Origin: Prorocentrum cordatum
Lineage: Eukaryota; Sar; Dinophyceae; Prorocentrales; Prorocentraceae
Direction: 5' to 3'
Length of the DNA: 64,000 nt
NCBI GenBank assembly: GCA_963575745.1
Contig: CAUYUJ010014203.1
Location: 78,747-142,746, forward strand
A program made the translations under genes and the position numbers. How positions within the stretch are numbered: the stretch's first letter is position 1; each line of letters opens with the position of its first letter. The notes beneath the pieces are model-generated. The model was given only the letters and a program-made list of their open reading frames with translations, ran no database searches and was not told where the DNA came from. This document shows, one piece after another, positions 11,271-20,199 of the stretch.

Positions 11271-11475
11271 CATACTCAGACTTGCTCATGCACAGACTTA
11301 CTCATATTCAGGCGTTACTCATACTCAGACCTACTCATACTCAGACTTACTCACACTCAGACATACTCATATACAGACTTACTCATACGCAGACTTACTC
11401 AGACACAGTATTAGTCATACCCAGACGTACACATACACATACCTACTCATACAAAGACTTACTCATACTCAGCAC
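11271..11475. repeat. ACTCATACTCAGAC tandem array
   Basis: About 13 units of roughly 12-16 bp of the form TTACTCATACTCAGAC, with ACAC, TACG and CGTA variants. First block of the repeat cassette lying between the two halves of LINE C/D. Confidence 0.92.
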
Positions 11476-11770
11476 CCCTAAGGGGAGCCGCCAGGGGTGG
11501 TTGCACGGGTTCGTTCGCGGCCATTTTGTGGGGATGTCTCAGGCGGTTTGTTTGTTTCTGTGCCCAACATCCTTCGCTTTCGGAGCAGATTTGGAGGATG
11601 TCTCGAGCGAGGCGCTCATTTCAGCACCCCTCCGCCAGGGGTGGTTGCACGGGCTCGTTCGCGGCCATTTTGTGGGGATGGGCCAGCTTTCGGAGCAGAT
11701 TTGGAGGATGTCTCGAGCGAGGCGCTTCTCGATCTCAGGCGGTTTGCCTAGTTTTTTGGTGGAGCCGCTC
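11471..11770. repeat. Tandem ~152-bp duplication
   Basis: Unit 1 from 11471 and unit 2 from 11623 share AGCACCCCT, GCCAGGGGTGGTTGCACGGG, CGCGGCCATTTTGTGGGGATG and TCGGAGCAGATTTGGAGGATG. Unit 2 lacks about 45 bp of the middle. Reading frames cross both, but nothing protein-like is recognised. Confidence 0.88.
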
Positions 11771-11807
11771 AGGCCAGATCTCGATCGGGCGCAGATTCTT
11801 CTCAGGA

Positions 11808-12078
11808 TGCCACAGGAGGCTCCAACAGGCTCCAGGAGGCTCCAGGAGACCACATGCGGTCCCAGGAGGCATCAGGAGGCCACAGAAAGACTCAAGAGGC
11901 CACAGGATGTCCCAAGAGGCTCCAGGACGCCCCAGGAAGCTCCAGAAGGCCCCAGGAAACCACAGGAGACCCCAGGAGACAACAGGAAGCGCCAGGAGGC
12001 CTCGGAAGGCAACAGGAGGCCCCGAGAGGCCCCAGAAGCAGGAGGCCTCAGAAGGCAACAGGAGTGGCTCCAATCCCA
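11808..12078. repeat. CCAGGAGGCC short-unit array, reverse orientation
   Basis: About 25 units of 9-12 bp such as CCAGGAGGCTCC and CCACAGGAGGC. It is the complement of the CCTCTTGGGG family seen elsewhere in the window. Confidence 0.92.
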
Positions 12079-12079
12079 T

Positions 12080-12345
12080 GTGTTTTACGTATGCTCCTAT
12101 CGATTAGGCCTCAACTGGAGCGCGATTCTTTGATGTTCTACGTATGTTTCTATAGATGGTCCTTCTCCTGTGTACACAATCCTAAATGTTTTATTCATGT
12201 TCCTCTGTGTTGGGCCTCTCCTGGGGCACGAGTCCTTGGTGTTTTACGCGTGTTCCTATAGATTGCCCTTCTCCTGTGCTCTAATCCGCAATGTTTTATG
12301 CACGTCTGTTGCTATAGATTGCGCCTCCCCTGGGGCGCGAAACCT
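12080..12345. repeat. Tandem ~53-bp repeat, five units
   Basis: Units start near 12080, 12134, 12188, 12241 and 12292. Each reads GTTTTACGTATGTTCCTATA, then GATT(G/A)GGCCTCTCCTGGGGC, then ATCCT. Units are 15-30% diverged by eye. It sits between two CCAGGAGGCC blocks. Confidence 0.88.
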
Positions 12346-12437
12346 TCCTAGGAGGTCCCAGGAGGTCCCAAGAGGCTCCCGGAGACCCCAGGAAGCCCCA
12401 GTAGGTTTCAGGAGGCCCCAGGAGGCCCCAGGCTCAT
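12346..12437. repeat. CCAGGAGGCC array, second block
   Basis: About nine units of the same family as 11808-12078, in the same orientation. Together the two blocks bracket the 53-bp array. Confidence 0.88.
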
Positions 12438-12621
12438 GCACAGAGACGCGCTCGTACTACTGAGGCTCATTCACACTCCAATTCATTCGCAGTTAGATTG
12501 ATGTCCAGACCGTCACAACTGAAGCCCGTTAGTATTCGAAAGCTCTTGCGCCTAGACATTCACGGCGGACAGGTCCATGCGAGTAGATGCACATATGGGG
12601 AGCTCCACGCAGTGAATAATG
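12438..12621. other. Unassigned segment
   Basis: About 180 bp without a recognised gene or repeat. It is the right end of the insert that separates the halves of LINE C/D. Confidence 0.45.
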
Positions 12622-14590
12622 GATAATTGATTTTATCAAAGCGTTTGAGACTGAGTGAAGCTCGTGCGCAGCTCTCGCTATCGGTACTATCGTGATTGGG
12701 GACCTCAACATTCATTATAAGAATTGGCTTCGTTTTTCTAGAATCAACAGCCCAGAAGGCGGGGGAATGCACCAGTGGTGTTCGGAACACGGCTTCTCAG
12801 AACGAGTGCGGCAGCGGACCCGACAGGCCAACCTTTTTATTTAGTTTTAACCGATCTTCCCGATCAAGTGTCGACGGTCGTATTGATACAGCTCGCAGAC
12901 CATAATCTTGTTCTTGCTTCTCTCTCCTTCCCTCCGGTATCCCTTGCCGCCGTGTTTCGTGCGAGGTGGGTGTATTCTCAAGCAAATTGGCGCGCGATGA
13001 AACGCGCTATTCGCGGTCGCGACTGGTCTTTTATTGCCCGGGGGCCGTGGAAGAAGGCGTGCGTAGATTTACCGATATTATTTTAAGGATTATGTGAGTG
13101 CTCATTCCGAAGACTCGCATTCAGGTGTCGAGCGATCTTTCTTGGTTGGATGAGTGTTGTCTCGAATCGATCCGTGCGAAGGCGTCGGCGGCGGGAACGT
13201 CAGAGTATCCGCGTGCTGTCCGCGATTGCAGCTCGAAGATGCTTCGGGCTCGCATTGGTCACGCGGCCCGCACTCGAGCGAAGCTTAAATCCTTGCGCCC
13301 CGGCTCTAAGGGATGGTGGAATCTATCCCGTGATCTCTTGCATAAGGTGACCAAATCTTCTTCTCCTCCTCTTCGGTCCTCTGGTGCGTGGATTACCGAC
13401 GCTAGGGGGAAAGCAGACTTCTTTCCAGCCAGTTTCTCAGCATCGTAAAGCGTGCCTGATCTCGAATTGAATTCGTTTTCCCGCATTCCATCTGTCCTTC
13501 TTCCTCCTCCCTCGCTCCCTCCTCTTCGCCCCCGGTCTGCCTGTGAGATCCTCCAGCAGTTGCGAGTCGACAGCAGCACGGGTCCAGACCTCATCCCTGC
13601 GAGAGTGCTAAAGAATTGCAGTGCAGAGCTCGCTGTGCCATTTTGTATGCTAACTCGTCAGATTCTTGCCGCCGTTCGTTGGCCACGCTTTTGGACAATG
13701 CACTGGCTGCTTCCTCTGCGCAAGCGCCGGTCGAAGCACGAAACGAATAATTATCGTGGTATTCGCTTGACTTCCCTGCTATCGAAGGCTGCGGAGCGGC
13801 CCCTCTGCATTTTATTTGTTCCTCCTCTCATCCAGCCCCTGCGTTGCGGGGAATTTCAATTCGCGTGCGCGCCTGGGGGGGGGGGGCCAGAGACGCGATT
13901 CTTTTCTTCGTGCTGTCATGGCTTGTAGGTTTTCCCCAGGGCTTCAGGATTGCATCATATCTTCCCGATGCGTCTGGGGCCTTCGACAAAGTCTCTTCGG
14001 AACTTTGGTTGTGAAGCTAGGTTCTTCTGGTATCCACCCTCGCATTTCAGCAGTTCTGGAAGATCGGCTTGCACCTAGGACAGCAAAAGTGATTGTTCGA
14101 GGCAGGCAGTCGGATTCCATCGAAATGCCGAACATGGTCTACCAGGGAACAGTGTTCGGCCCGGGTTTGTGGAACCCGTATTACGCTGATGCTCGCAAGG
14201 CTATAGCCCACGTTGGCTATCAGGAAGTAGTTTTCGCAGACGATCTGAATGCATTCGGGCTATTTGATAGTTCTCATGTAGACCAGCAGTTGTTTGACAG
14301 TCTTAATTCGTGCCAGAGCAAGGTCCACGAATGGGGTAGAGCCAACGGTGTTGTTTTTGAGCCTCAGGAAGAGCATGAAGTTATAGTGTCTCACGTTGCC
14401 CCAGTAGGAAGCTTGTTTAAAATACTCGGAATCGATATTGATTGCAAATTTTTAATGCGCGACGCCATTAGTTCTTGTGCATGTGAGAACGGTTGGAGAG
14501 TCCGCATCATTCTGTCGAGTCGCAGGTATTTTTCAGTGCGAGAACTAATTATTCTGTACAGGAGCCACGTGCTGTCCTATCTAAAGTTTT
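12622..14590 (+). pseudogene. LINE element C/D, part 2: endonuclease C-terminus and reverse transcriptase
   Basis: Resumes in the endonuclease with AIGTIVIGDLNIHYKNW and NSPEG, a few residues after the point where part 1 stops. Then come the linker GSKGWWNLSRDLLHKVTKSS (about 13300-13355), the RT fingers SSTGPDLIPARVLKNCSAEL and NNYRGIRLTSLLSKAAERPL, and the palm with NMVYQGTVFGPGLW and VVFADDLNAF (FADD at 14233-14244). The thumb and C-terminal part reach LIILYRSHVLSYLK near 14585. Several frameshifts and stops are present, for example a TGA where the family has Trp in the EWSS motif. FADD is intact, but the element cannot encode one protein. Confidence 0.88.
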
Positions 14591-14596
14591 GTAACG

Positions 14597-14838
14597 AGAA
14601 ATAACATAATCTGGTAGGACGTTGTGCAAGCGGATGGCACCGAGAGGAAACCGCAGGAGGAAGTCAGGAGTGGAAGCGCCACACGAATTGACCAGGTGCC
14701 TAGCATGGCGTCTAGAAGCTGATGAGCGGAAAGACCGCCGAGGAGGTGGGGGAGACGAGTCGACGAGAAAAAACTATTGAACATGGCAGGGCGGAGTCCT
14801 AGAGCAGCCCGGTGAACGAGTCCCAAAACAACCGTTTG
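14597..14838 (-). pseudogene. Inverted C-terminal piece of LINE C/D
   Basis: On the minus strand this reads VVLGLVHRAALGLRPAMFNS and, in a neighbouring frame, GAIRLHNVLPDYVI. These match ILGLIHRSAIGLGP and GAVRLYNLLPDFV of the other copies. The element's 3' tail follows at 14839 in + orientation. The piece is therefore inverted in place. About 75 codons that should precede it (IEYR to RRDIA) are missing, so the inversion came with a deletion. Confidence 0.85.
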
Positions 14839-15050
14839 CTTTTCACCCCTTGTTCCCCTTCCGCGACTGGCGGCCGCCGGCGTGAATCGGCTTCTCTGCT
14901 CCCCCCCGGCTCTCCTACCGACCTGCGTGCTCTTCAAACAAGCACGCAGCAGGCCAATGCGATTGATGTGTCATTGGTGAGTTGTTGTCGTGTGCCGAGG
15001 CGAAATAAAATAAACAAAATAAAAATAGTATATATATATATATATGATCT
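14839..15050 (+). other. LINE C/D 3' tail with stem-loop
   Basis: C-rich sequence, then a perfect 9-bp stem (CTGCGTGCT 14923-14931, AGCACGCAG 14941-14949) with a 9-nt loop, then GGTGAG, TGCCGAGGC, AATAAAATAAACAAAATAAA and (TA)n to about 15046. 3' stem-loops recognised by the RT are known for some LINEs; a role here is inferred. Confidence 0.65.
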
Positions 15051-15373
15051 GAAACTTCTATCCTGTTAGAGCTGCGGCCAAACCGCCGACGCCGCGAGCA
15101 TTAAATGGGGCAACTTCCGCACGCAAAAAACGAGCGGCAAACCAAGTGAAACAACATAAAAAAACCAAAGAACGCGACAACACGAGATACCAGCGAATAT
15201 CATTTCCGAGAATATAACTACCAATGCAACCGGGAAAAGAAGCATCAAAACCTGGGAGGTGACACATGAATATGCGGAAGACTGAAGGCATTTTTGGTGA
15301 TGATTGTCGCCAGGGTCCTATCACCGCAGTTTTTTGATATTCAGTGTATTGATTTTCTTTCTCGCTGACCACT
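15051..15373. other. Upstream region of LINE E
   Basis: About 320 bp with no recognised gene, lying between the tail of C/D and the first ATG of element E ORF1. It may be the 5' untranslated part of E, but no promoter motif can be named. Confidence 0.4.
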
Positions 15374-15705
15374 ATGTCCAGCATGGCCGGCGTTCCGGGC
15401 GTCCAGAAACCAGCGTCCGAGAAGGGTGACAAGGAGATTCTCGCGGCAGATCCTCTCATGGACCAGAGCCAGGGCTTGGGCACAGGGTTTGCATCTGCTC
15501 CCGCCTTCCCGGGTGTGGCGAGCGGTTCGGAGGAGCCGAGCACTGCTTTCGTCAGTGCATCGTCGTCTCGAAAGCCTTTTTTTTGCAGTTTGCTTCTGCT
15601 AAAGACGCTTGTGATTTCTTCGCATCTGCTGGAGGGGAGGGTGCGCGTCTTCCGACCAGAAGTGGCATGAGTCTCATTTTGAAGCCCGCAAAATTCAATA
15701 TTAAT
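15374..15705 (+). pseudogene. LINE element E, ORF1 N-terminal part
   Basis: Starts at an ATG (MSSMAGVPGVQKPASEKGD), with a Ser/Gly/Ala-rich stretch. A frameshift near 15580 leads into LQFASAKDACDFFASAGG and MSLILKPAKFNIN. These align with FLEFASPERVQIFLRIS and ILSKPAKSQVNL in element F, the last strand and tail of an RRM-like domain. Similarity stops at about 15706. The expected next residues (RDW...) are on the minus strand at 17258, so this is the left breakpoint of an internal inversion. Confidence 0.75.
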
Positions 15706-15734
15706 GCACTCCCGGAACCCCCTGCTGCTGGCGC

Positions 15735-16240
15735 GAATTATTCAATGCAGTACCCTCGGGAGAACCATGGCTGCTGAAACGAAGCCAATGCTTGCGATGT
15801 ACATTCAGATCACCAGGAATAATCGTACCGACGCTCTGTTCTGCGAGAGAACTCCATTCTTCACCGAGCGTATCAATAGATTGAATCTTTCCATGACAAG
15901 GATGACGATACCAACAAATTTTAATAGGCTCTGATTCTGTGTGCATCAAAATCCAAGCACGCTCTGCAGAGGGAGATCGGAGAAGGAGGGAACAAGAATC
16001 AGCAACCGAATCCCGTGCGAAAATCACAGCGCCACCCCCAAGACCGCCCCGGTCTCGACGGGCGACAAGAGAATAACCAAAAAGACATGGCTGCACTACC
16101 GACTCGCCAAGCCACGTCCAGATCTGTCAGACAAACTAAAAGGGGAAGGCAGGAAGAGAGGAAAGATAAGCATACAATTCGTCTTTGTGCGCGTCAAATC
16201 GGTGAATGCTGAGCGTTAAAGCAGTGAGATTGGTCCAATC
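15735..16240 (-). pseudogene. LINE element E, endonuclease (inside inversion)
   Basis: Read 16240 to 15735 on the minus strand, this is the APE-type endonuclease: LTALTLSIHRFDAHKDELYA, VARRDRGGLGGGAVIFARDS, YRHPCHGKIQSIDTLGEEW, then SVGTIIPGDLNVHRKHW and SPEGTALN. APE endonucleases nick the target DNA to prime reverse transcription. A frameshift after AFPF removes the region of the metal-binding Glu. The continuation (RAPTRGPHLLDLL) is on the plus strand at 17264, as expected if 15706-17261 is inverted. Confidence 0.82.
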
Positions 16241-16377
16241 AAAGGATGGCTCAGCCCGGGTTTCGCCGCGGCCACCATCCTGAGGTGAAAAAGAACACAG
16301 GAACAAATTATGCAAATCCTGTTGGCCCACGGGAGGACAAGGAGGAAAGGAAGAGAAAGAGACAGAGGCAGACAGAA
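16241..16377. other. Linker of LINE E, inverted segment
   Basis: Sequence between the endonuclease start and the 63-bp array, in the ORF1-endonuclease linker of the inverted segment. No separate motif recognised. Confidence 0.4.
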
Positions 16378-16818
16378 AGCTGCGCTGCACTTCCCGGTCC
16401 GCTGGCCGGAAAGGCCGGGGCGAACGAACTCGAAATTCTGAACTGCGCTGATTTTCCGGGTCCGCTGGCCGGAGGGGCCAAGGCAATCGAACTCGAGAAA
16501 ATAAGCTGCGCTGCACTGCCGGGCCCGCTGGCGGGAGGGGCCAGGGTAAACGAACTCGAAAAAATTAACTGCGCTGCGCTGCCGGGTCTGCTGGCTGGAC
16601 AGGCCGGGGCAAGCGAACTCGAACAAATTATTTGCGCTGCGTTGCCGGGTCCGCTGGCCGGAGGGGCCAGGGTAAGCGAACTCGAACAAATTAACTGCGC
16701 TGCGCTGCCGGGTCCGCCGGCTGGAAAGGCCGGGCCGAGCGAACTTGAAAAAATGAATTGCGCTGCGTTGCCGGGTCCGCTGGCCGGGGGGGCCGGGGCA
16801 AGCGAACTCGAAAAATCC
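16378..16818. repeat. Tandem 63-bp repeat, seven units
   Basis: Seven near-regular 63-bp units of the form TGCGCTGCGCTGCCGGGTCC, GCTGGCCGGAGGGGCC, then GCGAACTCGAA and AAATTAAC. Because 63 is a multiple of 3, frames stay open on both strands. The plus frame (16246-16866) repeats CAALPGPLAGGARVNELEKIN-like 21-residue units; a minus frame, which is the element's sense strand here, repeats FEFAYPGPSGQRTRQRSA-like units. It sits in the linker between ORF1 and endonuclease. Whether it was ever translated is unknown. Confidence 0.93.
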
Positions 16819-17084
16819 GGGTTCAGATTGCTTTCAAATTCCAGGGTAAGCCGGTTTGAAGTTTGAACGGTCTGGGGTAAGGCGGCTCGAAATATTTGGG
16901 TTAAGGCGGGTCGAAAAAAGCGGTTGGGCGGAATTCCGGCTTGGCCGCGAACATTGCTCAACAAGCCGCCGGTGAAGTGCAGATTCAGAACGAGGACCTC
17001 GTCGTCTCAAACGACGCGGTGGGGCAAAGTGAAGGGCGGGGGAACAAACGAGAGAAGAGGAAGGCAGAAATTGCGAACAAAATT
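16819..17084. other. Diverged short repeats and linker
   Basis: 16830-16920 repeats GGGTAAGGCGG(C/G)TCGAA-like 30-35-bp units, a decayed edge of the 63-bp array. The rest to 17084 is unassigned linker. Confidence 0.5.
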
Positions 17085-17260
17085 GTGCGCGACCCGGTCA
17101 ATTCAAGAGCGAGAGGTCTCCGAAAGGTGCAAACCCGAGTTCCTGCTTGACCAATGGCGCCGTCGATGCTCGCAGTGCGGGATTCCCAGTCGATCCGGAT
17201 CGTACCGCGAGGGGCCCTGGCCTTCAATTTCTTGTCGGCTTCGCGAGAAGGACCAATCCC
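17085..17260 (-). pseudogene. LINE element E, ORF1 C-terminal part (inside inversion)
   Basis: On the minus strand from 17260: RDWSFS, then after a frame change READKKLKARAPRGTIRIDW and ESRTASIDG. These match RDWSIRRASELLKG and NQAIRIEWQLRKVFVGS of element F and directly continue the ORF1 piece ending at 15705. This is the right-hand end of the 1.55-kb inversion. Confidence 0.75.
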
Positions 17261-17261
17261 T

Positions 17262-19369
17262 AGTAGCATTCGAGCACCCACTCGCGGCCCTCATCTCCTC
17301 GATCTTCTTTTGTCTGATGTGCCAGATCTGCTCGCAACGAAAGTTTTAACAGAAGTAGCGGATCACAGTGCGACGTTGTGTTCAGTCTGTATGCCGCCGC
17401 TCACTTCTGAACATAGCGAGCGATGTTTGTGGCATTTCAAAGACGCCGACTGGCGCTCTATGAATCGACGCCTCTCCCAGCAGGATTGGTCTTGGATCGA
17501 ACATTCGACGCCTGATATAGTCTTGTCTGTGTTAATTCAGATGTTGAAATATTTTATGACTTTGCACATTCTGTCTGTGCAGCAGAACGCGCAAGTTTCA
17601 CACCCGTGGGTCACAGACGAATGTTTGCAAGCTGTTCGCGAAAAGCGGCAGGCTGCCGGACGCTTTCCCGGCCCCTGTAGCACAGTGCAGTGCCGTTATG
17701 CTGAACGATTTTAAGCTGCGCGCCAATCGTACACGCCAGAAACTTCGTGGTTTCGGTCGTGGTAGCAAGAAATGGTGGAAATTTTCGCACCAGCTCTTGT
17801 CGCATGTCCACAAGCCCACGTCCTCTCCTCTGAAGCGACCAGACGGCGCGTGGGCTCTCTCGGCCAGCGCCAAGGCAGAGCTTTTTGCACGAGCTTTCAG
17901 TCAAAAATGGCGTCTGCCAGCTCCTATTGTGAACGAGTTTTCTGATTGTTTTTCTGTTATGATTTCGCCAAGGAGATGGCAAGCTTGCGTAATTCGTTCG
18001 AGGTCCGCTCGTGCTGCGCTGTCGTCTCTCCGGCAGGCCGCCCAGCTCTCCAAGGTAGTTGAACGAATGTTTCTGCAATTATTTAGCCCTCAACTGGACA
18101 GATTCGGCGCGCGCGGCGCTCGTCAATTCGCATGCACTTCTGGCCGGGGGGCCCGGGGCGCAGTGCTGTATTTTGTGTTCCAATGTATCAGCGCTCTCTC
18201 CTCTGGTCGCCGCGTCCTGCTGTATTGCTCAGACGTCGGCGGCGCTTTCGATCGAGTCGACGTGCCGCGTCTGCTTGCGAAGCTGCGCGGCTTCTCCGTT
18301 CCAGAGAGCGCGCTCGGTGTCCTTGCTAGCTGGCTGGAGCAGCGCGCGGCGCGGGTTATCGTTCAGGGGCAGCATTCTGCCCCAGTGCGTATGGAAAACA
18401 TGATTTACCAGGTCGCTGTACTAGGACCGCCTCTTTGGAATGCATTTTCTCGGTTTCCTGCATGGCTGTTCGGGCCGCGGGATTCGAAGAAATTGTTTAC
18501 GCGGACGACCTGAATGCGATTCGCTCGGTCGAAAATAATGTTACAGACGACCAGGCGCGCCGCATGATGGCTGAATGTCAGACCTCTCTACACCGCTGGG
18601 GCGCTGCGAACAGGGTCGTCTTTGATCCTGGCAAGGAGTGTGCACGCATCCTGTCTCGCAGCCGGCCTGGGGGCGATTCTTTCAAGCTTCTGGGTATAGT
18701 ATTCGACACGCGATTGCTTATGCATGAAGCCATTTTGGCATGTGTTTCTGACTGTGGATGGAAAATCCAGAGTCTGCTTCGTTGCCGCAGATTTTATAAT
18801 TCGGCCGAATTACTTTTATTATACAAGGCCCAAGTTTGATCTTGTATCGAATATAGGACTTGTGCATTCCATTTCGCTTCTTCCTCTGCTCTCGCTCCAT
18901 TGACGCCGTTCGAAACAGTTTTCTTCGTAGTATGGACATTTCGGATCTTGATGCCCTCAATCACTTTGTTTCGGCTCCGCTGTGTGCAAGAAGAGACATC
19001 GCAATGCTTGGGATTATCCATCGTTCTGTGCCTGGTCTCAGTCCCGGTCACTTCGCTTCTTTCTTTCGCCCTGCCCCCCCTCCCCCTCCTCGTTCCCCTC
19101 GTCGCCGCGACCGGTACCTGGCTGACCCTCCCCAGCTTCGTGCCCCAGATTTTGCCCGGCGCTCCGTGCTAGGCCTTGTCAGCGTCTACAACCTCCTCCC
19201 AGACGGCGTGGTCGCTGCTCCGTCAGTTCACGAATGTCAGTCTCGCTTGCAATGTCTAATGCGTGATGTGGCGAATTCCGGCCCTGACTGGGCGCATCTC
19301 TTCAGCTGCCGCGTCCCGCTCGCACATCACCGCCTGCGCGGCTGCAGGGATTGGCTTCCTCCCGTTTAA
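17262..19369 (+). pseudogene. LINE element E, endonuclease C-terminus and reverse transcriptase
   Basis: Starts IRAPTRGPHLLDLLLSDVPD and EVADHSATL, the His-bearing end of the endonuclease. Then WRSMNRRLSQQDWSWIE and GRGSKKWWKFSHQLLSHVHK. The RT fingers are deleted: sequence jumps from KWRLPAPIVNEFSD to QAAQLSKVVERM near 18030. The palm has YCSDVGGAFDRVDVPRL, NMIYQVAVLGPPLW and IVYADDLNAI (YADD 18498-18509). A frameshift near 18450 and a stop at 18839 interrupt it. The C-terminal frame (18860-19369) is whole: RRDIAMLGIIHRSVPGLSPG, SVYNLLPDGVVAAPSVHE, and a stop after DWLPPV at 19369. It gives the natural C-terminus of the family. Confidence 0.88.
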
Positions 19370-19959
19370 TCTGAGTCTTTCTTTTTCGTCCCTTCTTCCC
19401 TCCCTTCCCCTCCCTCCCCCTTCGTCCCCCTCCCTTTCTCCTTCTGCGCGCCGCTGTCGTTCTCGCTGTCGTCCGCCGTGCCCCTTCCTCCTCCTTCCTT
19501 TCTCCTCCACCCCCCCCGGCCGCCGTGTTTGGAGAGCATGGTGCGTGCGTCGCCGCCTTTTGGGGTTTGCCGCCCCCCGCTCGCCTCCTCTTCTTTTTTC
19601 TCTCCTCGTCGTTTGTCGTCTGCTGCCGCTCCCTCCTCCCCCCTCCCTCCCTCCCTCCCTCCCTCCTCCCCCTCCCTCTCCTTCTTCCTCGTCCTCCCTT
19701 CCGCTTTCCCGAGGTGTTTTGCCGCATTTTGATAGCTTTTCCAACCGGCGTTCGGCTGGCCGTGCTGCTTCCGAGCGATCCGGAAGTTTACAGCATGAAG
19801 ATGAGGTTTGTTTTTGTTGGCCTTCTCCTTCTTCCTCCCGCAACTCTTTAAGCTGTAATTTTCTGGTGCATTCAGATTATGTTGAGACTTCAGTGTGGCT
19901 TGGTCATTCGCTGCGAGGCGGGTAGAAAAAAAAAAAACGAGCTCAAGCTATCACATTGC
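19370..19959 (+). other. LINE E 3' untranslated region
   Basis: Extremely pyrimidine-rich (TCCCTCCC runs, 19380-19720), ending with an A-run at 19925-19937. Open frames here are Pro/Ser-rich composition artefacts. Confidence 0.55.
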
Positions 19960-20090
19960 GTGTCGCTGGGGCGGTCTGCTACCACCTCTGACACCATCCG
20001 ACTGAGCCTGTCGCTGGGGCGGTCTGAGATTAAGCCTGTCGCCGGGGCGGTCAGACATAGTCATTCACTGTACTCTCTCTCTCTCTCTTA
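19960..20090. repeat. Three CTGTCGCTGGGGCGGTCTGA units and (CT)n
   Basis: Copies start near 19960, 20008 and 20037, the last diverged (GCCGGGGCGGTCAGA). A CT run follows at 20073-20088. It lies between LINE E tail and LINE F ORF1, so it may be a repeated 5' region of F, as some LINEs have. Confidence 0.65.
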
Positions 20091-20199
20091 CATTTGTTAT
20101 CGTTTGAGTTTGCAGTCGTGCTAGGTGCAGCCGGTGCCGAGCCTTTTCCAGCAGCGACTGTCTTGAAGCCGCACTTCCAGGAACCCGCAAGTTGGTCGC

